Of a stretch of 64,000 nucleotides of DNA, positions 28,919 to 36,408 are shown in pieces. How positions within the stretch are numbered: position 1 is the stretch's first letter; each line of letters begins with the position of its first letter. Source of the DNA: Geodermatophilus obscurus (GTDB taxonomy: Bacteria; Actinomycetota; Actinomycetes; Mycobacteriales; Geodermatophilaceae); NCBI RefSeq assembly GCF_900115395.1, contig NZ_FOWE01000010.1, forward strand, positions 186,001 through 250,000, read 5' to 3'. The notes below the pieces were generated by a model. It searched no databases and was not told the DNA's origin. It was given only the letters and a program-made list of their open reading frames with translations. The position numbers were made by a program, and so were the translations under genes.

Positions 28919-28948
28919 AGGCCCTGGTCAGTTCGCTGACCAGGGCCT
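28919..28948 (+). terminator. Strong hairpin terminator after tRNA-His
   Basis: A perfect 13-bp stem (28919-28931 with 28936-28948) capped by a TTCG tetraloop, 7 bases after the tRNA CCA end. Confidence 0.85.
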
Positions 28949-28990
28949 TCACCCGTTCCGGCGCCGTTCGCGGCGGCCGTCGGAGCCTCG

Positions 28991-29027
28991 CTGCCCCCTC
29001 ATCGGGGGGCAGAACGGGGGCAGTGAC
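28991..29027. repeat. Repeated GGGGGCAG words, possible integrase arm sites
   Basis: gggggcag occurs at 29005-29012 and 29016-29023, 11 bp apart, and as its reverse complement at 28991-28998. It lies just after tRNA-His and before a possible integrase start. Spaced short repeats of this kind are typical of arm-type integrase sites, but the role is inferred. Confidence 0.35.
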
Positions 29028-29104
29028 GGGGCGACTGCGCGACGCGGAACGCTCCCGACGGTGCGGCTGGTCCTTCCCGACCGACGGCACGGAGTACACC
29101 CACC

Positions 29105-29167
29105 ATGTCCCTCGAGCCGCCCAGCCTGTGGATCGAGCAGCGCGGCCGCCGGCACCGCGTGTACTGA
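29105..29167 (+). pseudogene. Possible N-terminal remnant of a tyrosine integrase
   Basis: ATG opens a 20-codon frame whose start, PSLWIEQRGRRHRVY, resembles the first strand of the arm-binding/SAM-like N-terminus of actinobacterial tyrosine integrases (xxWIEKRGRRxRVYWR). It then stops at TGA exactly where the jetD-like remnant begins. Position beside a tRNA gene and the GGGGGCAG repeats support the idea. With only about 15 informative residues the call is weak. Confidence 0.35.
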
Positions 29168-29171
29168 CACG

Positions 29172-29442
29172 ACACGACATCGACACCCACGGCTACGCCA
29201 TCCTCGCCCGAGTCCGCGCGGTCGCCCCGCACGCAACGAGCGTCCTGATGGACACCGCGACGCTGCTGGCCCACCGGCCGTTCTGGTCCACCGGAGCCGC
29301 ACCGCGAACCGATCCGCTGTCCCACCTGACGGCGACCGAGGCGGAGGTCTACGCCGCGCTGTGCGCGGGCACCCACGGAGTCGGCGTCCGGTTGGAGCAG
29401 GAGTTCGTCCGTTTCGACCTGGTCACGGCCGCGCTGACGTAG
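29172..29442 (+). pseudogene. 3' remnant of a Wadjet JetD-like gene (DUF2220)
   Basis: About 90 codons ending at a TAG. The sequence begins RHDIDTHGYAILARVRAVAP, continues SVLMDTATLLAHRPFW, and ends GVRLEQEFVRFDLVTAAL. The block order (DIDTHGF-type Toprim motif, MD-TLL-H, RLEQE-R) is what I recall of the C-terminal Toprim-like domain of JetD, the nuclease subunit of Wadjet plasmid-defence systems. The DUF3322 N-terminal part and jetA/B/C are missing, and no start codon or ribosome site belongs to it, although the frame is open upstream to 29023. This looks like the tail left by a deletion. Confidence 0.62.
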
Positions 29443-29897
29443 ACCCTCACCCCCGCCCGTCCTCGTCCCCAGCGACGCGTCGCTCCGCGCGCCGCGCCTG
29501 GCCTGTCGGTGGTCGGGCGTCGCCGGGCCCGCACGGTGGACGCGGGGGAACGCGGTGAGGCTCGAGCAGGAGGCGCGCGTCCTGCGCGGCGAGGCGCTGT
29601 CGTCGCTGACGCTCGCGACGGCCGCGTTCAACTCGCCGCACCAGGAGGGCCGCACCACCCAGGTACGCGACGCAGAGGCCGCCGTGGACATGGGCGCGGT
29701 GTGGGCCGCGCACCGGCCGGGCACCCCAGACACCGGCCGCGAGCAGCCCGGATGCGCGCTGGCCGCCGGGGACCCGGCGGCCGACTGAGCCGTCAGCCCG
29801 ACCCGATCGGACGCGGACCCGGGGTCGGCCACCGAGGGGGCTCGGTGAGCGACATCGCTGGCGAGCTCTCCTGCGCCCACCGGGTCTACGGGACCGG
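29443..29897. other. Accessory scar region with no intact gene
   Basis: Apart from the possible DUF3644 fragment I see no coding region, RNA or clear repeat here. Base composition is slightly less extreme than in the flanks. Together with the jetD-like tail it marks about 0.9 kb of degraded accessory DNA between tRNA-His and the next intact gene. Confidence 0.5.
29555..29788 (+). pseudogene. Short ORF resembling the start of a DUF3644 protein
   Basis: A 77-codon frame with GTG start and an upstream gggggaa. The first 30 residues (MRLEQEARVLRGEALSSLTL, then ATAAFNSPHQEGR) resemble the N-terminal helices of DUF3644 proteins, which are often found with defence genes. After GRTTQV the resemblance ends and the rest looks like random high-GC coding, suggesting a truncation or frameshift. 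Low confidence: the match is from memory and short. Confidence 0.33.
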
Positions 29898-30815
29898 TCA
29901 GGCGGAGCGGTCCTGGCTCGTCCGGTCGCGGCCGGCGAGCTCCCGTGTGGCCGATCCGGTCCAGCTGGCGAGGAAGGTCAGTGCCTGCTGCGACGGTGAG
30001 CCCGGTTCGGCGGTGAAGGTGATGAGCGTCTGGCCGGGGTCGGCGGCCAGGGCCATCGCCTCGTAGGCCAGCGTGAGGTCTCCGACGACCGGATGGTGGT
30101 AGCGCTTGGTGCCGGTGGTGTGCCAGCGCACGTCGTGGGTGGCCCACAGGGCGCTGAACTGCTGGCTGCGGGTGGTGATCTCCCCGATGAGTTCCCGCAG
30201 CTCCCGGTCGTCGGGGCTGCGGCCGACCTCGGCACGGAGCTGGGTCACCGCGTCGGAGGCGGCTCGGTTCCAGTCGGGGAAGAACTCGACGGCCCGCGGG
30301 TCCAGGAAGATGTAGCGGGCGAGGTTCGGTGGGCGACCGGCGCTGCTGGGTCCGGCGTCGTCGAACAGATCGGCGTAGAGGGCGCGGGCGAGCGGGTTGG
30401 CGGCCGGGACGTCGAGCCGGCCGTTCTGCACGAACGCCGGGACGCCGGCCATCGCGCCGAGCAGCTGCTGCACACCCGGGCGGACCGCGGCCCGGGCCGG
30501 ACGGCGGCGGGCGCGGGCCGCTGTCATCGCCCCGCGGGTGAGGTCGTAGAGGTGTGCGCGCTCGGCGTCGTCGAGCTGCAGCACCCGGACCAGCGCCTCG
30601 AGGACGCTGTCGGAGACACCGTTCGCGTTGCCCCGTTCCAGGCGGGTGTAGTACTCGACGCTCACGCCGGCGAGCAGCGCCACCTCCTCCCGGCGCAGCC
30701 CGGGCACCCGCCGGTGCCCGCCGTAGGTCGGCAGCCCGGCCTGCTGCGGGGTGATCCTGGCCCGGCGGGTGGCCAGGAACTCGCGCAGGTCCTTGCGGGT
30801 GTCCACGGCGACCAC
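29898..30815 (-). CDS. HTH-type (MmyB-like) transcriptional regulator
   Basis: 305 residues. An N-terminal XRE helix-turn-helix (GLRREEVALLAGVSVEYYTRLERGNANGVSDSVLEALVRVL, about 39-80) is followed by a MmyB-like ligand-binding domain (VPAFVQNGRLDVPAANPLARALYADL, ARYIFLDPRAVEFFPDWNRAASDAV, HHPVVGDLTLAYEAMAL). These regulators commonly control a divergent oxidoreductase, and here an SDR gene lies 169 bp away in divergent orientation. The MmyB fold is thought to bind fatty-acid-like ligands. GTG start at 30815; a GTG three codons later is possible. Confidence 0.92.
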   Translation of the reverse strand: MVAVDTRKDLREFLATRRARITPQQAGLPTYGGHRRVPGLRREEVALLAGVSVEYYTRLERGNANGVSDSVLEALVRVLQLDDAERAHLYDLTRGAMTAARARRRPARAAVRPGVQQLLGAMAGVPAFVQNGRLDVPAANPLARALYADLFDDAGPSSAGRPPNLARYIFLDPRAVEFFPDWNRAASDAVTQLRAEVGRSPDDRELRELIGEITTRSQQFSALWATHDVRWHTTGTKRYHHPVVGDLTLAYEAMALAADPGQTLITFTAEPGSPSQQALTFLASWTGSATRELAGRDRTSQDRSA

Positions 30816-30984
30816 GGTAGGTCCGCCGGGACCCGCGTGAGGGTCCCTGCCAGTACCCCCTCACAGCAGGCTCTCCCACGCCGCGGCCGGGCGGCGTTTC
30901 CTCGGTTCAGCGGGTTCGACCAGCTGCCCGTCCCGCGCGGGCGTCACCTCGCCCACCACCCGAGACCCGAAGGACTGCACTGAC

Positions 30985-31839
30985 ATGACCGACAAGAAGA
31001 TCTGGCTCGTCACCGGCGCCGGCCGCGGCATGGGCACCGACATCGCCCGCGCCGCCCTGGACGCCGGGCATGCGGTCGTAGCCACCGGCCGCAACCCCGA
31101 CCGGGTCACCGCGGGACTCGGCGCGCACGAGGACCTGCTGGCCGTCGCGCTGGACGTCACCGACCCCGCCAGCGTGCAGGCCGCCGTCGACACCGCAGTG
31201 CAGCGGTACGGCCGCATCGACGTGCTGGTCAACAACGCCGGCAACTTCTACGCCGGCTTCTTCGAGGAACTCGCCCCGACGGACTTCCGCGCCCAGATCG
31301 AGACCAACCTGTTCGGCCCGCTGAACGTCACCCGCGCCGTGCTGCCGGTCATGCGCGCCCAGCGCTCCGGCCTCGTGGTGACCTTCAGCTCCACCGCCGG
31401 CATCACCGGAGGGGAGTTCACCTCCGCCTACGCCGCGTCGAAGTTCGCCCTCGAGGGGTGGAACGAGTCGCTGACACCGGAGATCGCGCCGTTCGGCATC
31501 CGCACCATGCTCGTCGAGCCCGGCTTCTTCCGCACCGAACTGCTCACCGAGGACTCCACCCGCTACCCCGAGCCGACGATCGACGACTACGCCGAGCGCA
31601 CCCGGCAGACCGTCACCGCCTGGCACGGCATGAACGGCCAGCAGGGCGGCGACCCCGCCAAGCTCGCCCACGCCCTGGTCCAGCTCACCGACTCCGACAC
31701 CCCGCCGCTGCGCTGGCCCGCCGGCGCCGACGCCGTCGCTGCCTTCGAGCAGAAGGCCCATCAACTGCTCGCCCAGGCCGACGCCCACCGCGACCTGTCC
31801 AGCTCGCTGGCCCACGACGCCGCCCCTGCCAGCGCCTGA
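30985..31839 (+). CDS. SDR-family NAD(P)-dependent oxidoreductase
   Basis: 284 residues, classical short-chain dehydrogenase. Cofactor motif TGAGRGMGTDIARAAL at about 10-25, NNAG at about 85, catalytic Ser in VTFSSTAGITGG and YAASK at about 150. The substrate is unknown. The ATG at 30985 has no strong Shine-Dalgarno directly upstream. It is divergent from the MmyB-type regulator, which most likely controls it, and a hairpin terminator follows. Confidence 0.92.
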   Translation: MTDKKIWLVTGAGRGMGTDIARAALDAGHAVVATGRNPDRVTAGLGAHEDLLAVALDVTDPASVQAAVDTAVQRYGRIDVLVNNAGNFYAGFFEELAPTDFRAQIETNLFGPLNVTRAVLPVMRAQRSGLVVTFSSTAGITGGEFTSAYAASKFALEGWNESLTPEIAPFGIRTMLVEPGFFRTELLTEDSTRYPEPTIDDYAERTRQTVTAWHGMNGQQGGDPAKLAHALVQLTDSDTPPLRWPAGADAVAAFEQKAHQLLAQADAHRDLSSSLAHDAAPASA

Positions 31840-31924
31840 CCTCGGGCAGGGCCTCGTCCGGCCGACGCCGGGTCAGTTGCTGATCGCGGGTGCCGCGCCG
31901 ATGTAGCGGTCGTCGTCGACCTGC

Positions 31925-31956
31925 GAGGCCCCGGTCAGGCGACCGACCGGGGCCTC
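31925..31956. terminator. Bidirectional hairpin terminator
   Basis: A perfect 12-bp stem (31925-31936 with 31945-31956) and 8-nt loop between the convergent SDR and GNAT genes. Confidence 0.78.
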
Positions 31957-31987
31957 CCGTCGTCCCGGGACTCCCCACTCGCGGGGG

Positions 31988-33328
31988 TCAGCGCGGGCGG
32001 GTCTCCGGGAACAGCAGGTCGACGACGCGGGCCGCGACCGGCCGCGGCGCGTGGCCGGCGAGGTCCGGCCGGGCGTCGGCCCGGACGAGGACGTGCGCGG
32101 GCCCGCCGAGGTCGGGCACGACGAGGTCGAGGCCGACCACCGGGACGCCGAGGGCCCGGGCGGCGCGGACGGCCGCCGCGGCGACCCCGGGGTGCAGCCG
32201 GTCGGTGACGTCCTCCGCGGTCCGGCGCGCGGCGGCGACCACCTCGCCGTCGACGACGACCACCCGCACGCCCTCCCCCGCCGGATCCGCGGCCCCCGGC
32301 ACGTCGACCCCGGCGGCCGCCACGACGCGCCGGGTCACCCGCAGGTCGTCGCAGCGGCTCAGCGCCACGGCCGTGGTGAGCTCCGTCAGCGACCCGCGGG
32401 TGAGCACGCAGCGGGCGCCGAGCGTGAGCCGCAGCTCCCCGGAGGCCGTGTCGGTCACCTCGACCCCGATGCCCCGGCGCAGGGCCTCGTCGGCCAGCAC
32501 CCGGGCGCAGGGGGCGAGCCGGTCGAGTCCGGCCGGCGCGGGGACGAACAGCGGCGCGTTGACCGCGTTACGGCGCTTGACCACCAGCGCGGGCACCTGG
32601 CGGAAGCCGAGCCGCCGGTAGAGCGCGATGGCGCGCTCGTTGTCGTGCAGCACCGAGAGGTCGAGGTAGCTGCGTCCCCGGGCGAGGTAGCGCTCGGCGA
32701 GCACCCGCACCAGCGCCTCCCCGGTGCCGCGCGGCGCGTGGTCGGGGTCCGCGGCCAGGCACCACAGGCTGCTGCCGCCCTCGGGGTCACCGAACGCCCG
32801 CACGTGGTCGACGCCGGTGACCGTGCCGACGACGCGCCCGGTGCGCCGGTCCTCCGCCACCAGGTAGCGCACCGTCCGCGTCGAGTGGTCGTGCCAGACG
32901 GTCGCGCCGTCCCCGGGCACCATGCCGACCCGGCTGACGATGCGCCCCATCTCGGCGACGTCGTCCGGGCAGGCGACGGTGCGCACGAACACATCCTCGA
33001 TGAGCTCCCGACGCGGGCGGTACCGGTGCAGGTCCAGCCGGAAGGTCAGCGACGGGTCGAGGAACAGCTCGCCGGGCGCCATCCCCAGCAGCACCTGGGG
33101 GTCGCGCGGGTAGATGCAGATGTCGCGGTGGCCCTCGGCCTCCCCGCGCAGCGCCTCGACCAGCCGCTGCGGGTCGGGGAAGGTCTGCCCGAACACCAGC
33201 CGGCCCCAGCCGAGGTCGAGGACGGCCTCGGTGTCCATGCCGCGCAGCTGGTGCTCCGACGGCGGTCGCCTGGGGGTGCCGGTGATCGTCGGGACGGCCG
33301 CCAGCGACCGCGTCCTGTGGGTCCTCAC
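31988..33328 (-). CDS. GNAT acetyltransferase with decayed ATP-grasp half (NAGGN synthetase-like)
   Basis: 446 residues. Residues about 36-110 (LGWGRLVFGQTFPDPQRLV, DICIYPRDPQVLLGMAPGELFLDPS) and the GNAT core (GSSLWCLAADPDHAPRGTGEALVRVLAERYL, HDNERAIALYRRLGF) match the acetyltransferase of the N-acetylglutaminylglutamine cassette (TIGR03103/Ngg type). The C-terminal ATP-grasp opens normally (SLTELTTAVALSRCDDLRVTRRVVAAAGVDVP) but then jumps to VRVVVVDGEVVAAA, lacking the central ATP-binding subdomain, and its metal-ligand motif reads RADARP instead of the usual EANERP. The total is about 100 residues short. The partner asnO-like gene is absent. GTG 33328 keeps the N-terminal segment; ATG 33238 is an alternative. 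Confidence 0.75.
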   Translation of the reverse strand: MRTHRTRSLAAVPTITGTPRRPPSEHQLRGMDTEAVLDLGWGRLVFGQTFPDPQRLVEALRGEAEGHRDICIYPRDPQVLLGMAPGELFLDPSLTFRLDLHRYRPRRELIEDVFVRTVACPDDVAEMGRIVSRVGMVPGDGATVWHDHSTRTVRYLVAEDRRTGRVVGTVTGVDHVRAFGDPEGGSSLWCLAADPDHAPRGTGEALVRVLAERYLARGRSYLDLSVLHDNERAIALYRRLGFRQVPALVVKRRNAVNAPLFVPAPAGLDRLAPCARVLADEALRRGIGVEVTDTASGELRLTLGARCVLTRGSLTELTTAVALSRCDDLRVTRRVVAAAGVDVPGAADPAGEGVRVVVVDGEVVAAARRTAEDVTDRLHPGVAAAAVRAARALGVPVVGLDLVVPDLGGPAHVLVRADARPDLAGHAPRPVAARVVDLLFPETRPR

Positions 33329-33437
33329 GAGGGGCTGCCACCTGTGCTGGTACCGGCGCGTCGGGCGGCGTGCTGCACCCTCGGCCGTGTCGCTCCGACA
33401 TGCCCAGCGAGCAGCAGACGAAACAGAGCCGTAACGG

Positions 33438-34703
33438 TCAGCGCGGAGCCGCGGCCTCCGCGACGGGGATCCGCCGGGCCGGCCCGGCCGGGACGAACGC
33501 CGACGACGCCCGGAGCAGCTCGTAGAGCCCCTGGGCGACGACCGCCCACCGGCCGGCCGCCGGCTCCCCGCGCAGCCAGGTCGCCGCGGCGGTCAGGAGC
33601 TGCAGACCGGCCGACGCCTCGAGGTTGAGGTGCACCGGCAGCGGGAGGACCCGCAGCACTCCGGCCGGGTGGTCGGTGAGCAGGGTGTCGGCCAGGCCGA
33701 GCGCGCCGAAGGAGGTCAGCAGCACCCGGGTCCGCGGTCCCCACGGCCGGGTCCAGGGCACGGTCAGCAGCGCCAGCGTGGTCACCACGTCCAGGGCGGC
33801 GTGCGCCCGCGGCGGCAGCGGCCGGCGGGCGGCCAGGGGGTCACGCTGCTCCGACCGGGGGACGACGTCGTCCCCCGGGGTGCCGCGGGCGTCCAGGTCC
33901 CCGGCGAGGAACGCCGCCACCAGCCGGGCGGACACGTCCGGCGCCGACCAGTGGGCGTTGTGCGCGGCGCCCTCGATGACGACCAGCCGGCCGTCGGGCA
34001 GCAGCCGGGTCACCTGCTCGGCCCACGCGTCGTCCAGCGTCCGGTCGTGCCGGCCGCGCACCACCAGCGTGGGCGCGGCGACGTCGGGCAGCCGCCGCTC
34101 GACCGGGTCGTCCGCGCTGCGGACCAGCTGCTGCACCATCCGGGCGACGCCGGTGGACGCGTACTCCACCTGGAACAGCGCCTGGAGCGTGGGGACCTCG
34201 AAGACCATGTTCCGCAGCACCTGCGGGTACTGCTTCCACGGCCGCCGGTAGCGCGGGTCCGGGGTGGGCCCGGACAGGACCAGCCGCTCCACCCGGTCCG
34301 GGTGGTGTGCGGCGAGCTCGACGGCGACCTGCGCGCCGATGGAGTTGCCGAAGAAGCTCGCCCGGGCGATGCCGCGGGCGTCGAGCCAGTCCACCAGGTG
34401 GCCGGTCTGCGTGGCGACGTCGGGACCGCCGGGCCAGCGCAGCCCCGGGTCGCGCGGCGAGCGCCCGAACCCGGGCAGGTCGGGCGCCAGGACCTCGTGG
34501 CCCAGCGCGGCCAGCCGCCGACCCAGCGGGACGAGGTAGCGGCTGGACAGGCCCAGGCCGTGCACCAGGACGACCGGGGTCCGACTCCCGCCCGCCGCGG
34601 CGGGCCAGGTCCGGGCGTGCACCCGGGTGCCGAGGGCGGGCAGGTCGGTCCACTCGTGCCGCGGGGCGGGGCCGGGAGGGCGCAGGGAGGGCAGGGCGGG
34701 CAC
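33438..34703 (-). CDS. Alpha/beta-fold hydrolase with extra C-terminal hydrophobic domain
   Basis: 421 residues. Residues about 30-285 are an alpha/beta hydrolase: oxyanion segment VLVHGLGLSSRYL, nucleophile elbow GNSIGAQ (Ser), LVVRGRHDRTLDD (acid) and GAAHNAHWSAP (His). The remaining roughly 130 residues contain two or three hydrophobic stretches (LDVVTTLALLTVPW, VLLTSFGALGLADTLL) and look like a small membrane-associated domain not usual in the family. GTG 34703 was chosen for the CGGAG five bases upstream. It is divergent from the mannitol dehydrogenase gene. Confidence 0.85.
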   Translation of the reverse strand: MPALPSLRPPGPAPRHEWTDLPALGTRVHARTWPAAAGGSRTPVVLVHGLGLSSRYLVPLGRRLAALGHEVLAPDLPGFGRSPRDPGLRWPGGPDVATQTGHLVDWLDARGIARASFFGNSIGAQVAVELAAHHPDRVERLVLSGPTPDPRYRRPWKQYPQVLRNMVFEVPTLQALFQVEYASTGVARMVQQLVRSADDPVERRLPDVAAPTLVVRGRHDRTLDDAWAEQVTRLLPDGRLVVIEGAAHNAHWSAPDVSARLVAAFLAGDLDARGTPGDDVVPRSEQRDPLAARRPLPPRAHAALDVVTTLALLTVPWTRPWGPRTRVLLTSFGALGLADTLLTDHPAGVLRVLPLPVHLNLEASAGLQLLTAAATWLRGEPAAGRWAVVAQGLYELLRASSAFVPAGPARRIPVAEAAAPR

Positions 34704-34762
34704 GGTTGCTCCGGGAGGTCGGGCGGACCCCGCGGCTCGGGGCACCGCTCCCCTACCCGCGT

Positions 34763-34798
34763 CCGGGAGCCGCACTACATCCGGGAGTTGCACCACAT
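34763..34798. repeat. 18-bp tandem repeat in divergent promoter region
   Basis: Two adjacent 18-bp units (34763-34780 and 34781-34798), 15 of 18 bases identical, starting ccgggag and ending ccacat or ctacat. They sit between the divergent hydrolase and mannitol-dehydrogenase genes and may be regulator sites. Confidence 0.4.
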
Positions 34799-34902
34799 CC
34801 GGACGATCGCGGGTTGGAGACGCCGGCGGTGGGGCATGGGAGGGGCCGCGGCCACGGGTGAACAGCCACCCCGTCCCGCCCCTCCTCACTGAGAGTTCCC
34901 CG

Positions 34903-36408
34903 ATGACGTCTGCCCCGCCCCGGGCCGTCCCCCTGTCCGACCGGACCCTCGCCGACCTCCCGCCGGAGGTCTCCGTCCCCACCTACGACCGCGCGGCGCT
35001 GCGGCCCGGCATCGTGCACATCGGCGTCGGCGGCTTCCACCGCGCCCACCAGGCCGTCTACCTCGACGAGCTCGCCCGCCGCGGCGAGACCGGGTGGGGC
35101 GTGGTCGGCGTCGGCCTGCACAGCCGCGAGATCGGTGAGGTGCTCGCCGACCAGGACGGCCTGTGGACCGTGGTCGAGCGCGGGGCCGACGGCGACCGCG
35201 CCACCGTCGTCGGCGCGCTCACCCGGTACCTGTACGCGCCCGACGACCCCGAGGCGGTGCTCGCCGCGCTGACCGACGAGGGCACCCGCGTGGTGAGCCT
35301 GACGATCACCGGCAGCGGCTACCGGATCGACGCGCACAGCGGCGAGTTCGACGCCGAGGACCCGCACGTCGCCCGCGACCTGGAGGACGCCGGCCACCCC
35401 GAGACGGTCTTCGGCTACCTCGTCGAGGCCCTGCACCGCCGGAGGCAGGCCGGACGGGCGCCGTTCACGGTGCTGTCCTGCGACAACATGCAGTCCAACG
35501 GCGCCGCGGCCCGCACCGCGGTGGTGTCCTTCGCCCGGCTCCGGGACGACGACGGCGGTGACCTGGCCGACTGGATCGACCGGCACGTCGCGTTCCCGAG
35601 CAGCATGGTCGACCGGATCACCCCGACCACCACCCCCGAGGGCCGGGACGCCGTCGCCGCCGCGACCGGCGTCGACGACCGGTGGCCGGTGGTCACCGAG
35701 CCGTTCCGCCAGTGGGTCGTGGAGGACACCTTCTGCAACGGGCGCCCGCCGCTGGAAGAGGTCGGCGTCCGGTTCACCGACGACGTGTCGCCGTACGAGA
35801 CGGTGAAGACCCGGCTCCTCAACGCCGGGCACAGCGCCATCGCCTACCTGGGTTACCTCGCCGGGTACCGCACCACCGACGAGGTGATGGCCGACCCGGT
35901 GTTCCGCACCTTCCTCACCCGGCTGATGGCCGAGGAGATCGCGCCGCACCTGCCCGAGGTGCCGGGCGTCGACCTGGCCGGGTACCAGGCCACGCTGCTC
36001 GACCGCCTGGCCAACCCCCGGATGGCCGACCAGCTCGCGCGGCTGTCCCGCCGCGGCTCCACCAAGATCCCCAACTACCTGCTGCCGTCCGTGCGCGCCG
36101 CCCTGGAGGCCGGCACCCCGCACCGGCTGCTGTGCGTCGCGGTCGCCGGCTGGCTGCGCTTCCTGCGCGGCCACGACTACGCCGGCGAGGAGGTGCCGAT
36201 CCAGGGCCCGCGCCCGGACCTGGTGCCCCTCGCGCAGGAGGCGGGCGGCGACGCGACACCGCTGCTGTCGGAGCAGTCGGTGTTCGACCACGTCGGGCAG
36301 GACCCGCGCTTCGCCGACTGCGTGCAGGCGGCCCTCTCCGCGCTGGACCGGCAGGGGCCGCGCGAGGTCATCGAGGAGTTCCTCGGCACCCGCGGGGACG
36401 GCGCGTGA
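34903..36408 (+). CDS. Mannitol dehydrogenase family protein
   Basis: 501 residues, normal for long-chain polyol dehydrogenases. The Rossmann N-terminus reads GIVHIGVGGFHRAHQAVYLDEL; the catalytic Lys-x4-Asn-x-x-His motif is KTRLLNAGHSAIAYLGYLAGY; STKIPNYLLPSVRAAL is typical of the C-terminal domain. It oxidises mannitol or a related sugar alcohol (mannitol, arabinitol or fructuronate type) with NAD. ATG 34903 begins just before the conserved region. The stop overlaps the start of the HAD phosphatase gene by four bases (GTGA). Confidence 0.92.
   Translation: MTSAPPRAVPLSDRTLADLPPEVSVPTYDRAALRPGIVHIGVGGFHRAHQAVYLDELARRGETGWGVVGVGLHSREIGEVLADQDGLWTVVERGADGDRATVVGALTRYLYAPDDPEAVLAALTDEGTRVVSLTITGSGYRIDAHSGEFDAEDPHVARDLEDAGHPETVFGYLVEALHRRRQAGRAPFTVLSCDNMQSNGAAARTAVVSFARLRDDDGGDLADWIDRHVAFPSSMVDRITPTTTPEGRDAVAAATGVDDRWPVVTEPFRQWVVEDTFCNGRPPLEEVGVRFTDDVSPYETVKTRLLNAGHSAIAYLGYLAGYRTTDEVMADPVFRTFLTRLMAEEIAPHLPEVPGVDLAGYQATLLDRLANPRMADQLARLSRRGSTKIPNYLLPSVRAALEAGTPHRLLCVAVAGWLRFLRGHDYAGEEVPIQGPRPDLVPLAQEAGGDATPLLSEQSVFDHVGQDPRFADCVQAALSALDRQGPREVIEEFLGTRGDGA

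Noticed and set aside
29105-29167. A functional 20-residue peptide gene
   Set aside because: It has no clear ribosome site and is better explained as a broken gene start; it is listed as a weak pseudogene instead.
28837-31839. An intact integrated element bounded by tRNA-His
   Set aside because: No second copy of the tRNA 3' end, no intact integrase and no phage or conjugation genes are visible; only remnants remain.
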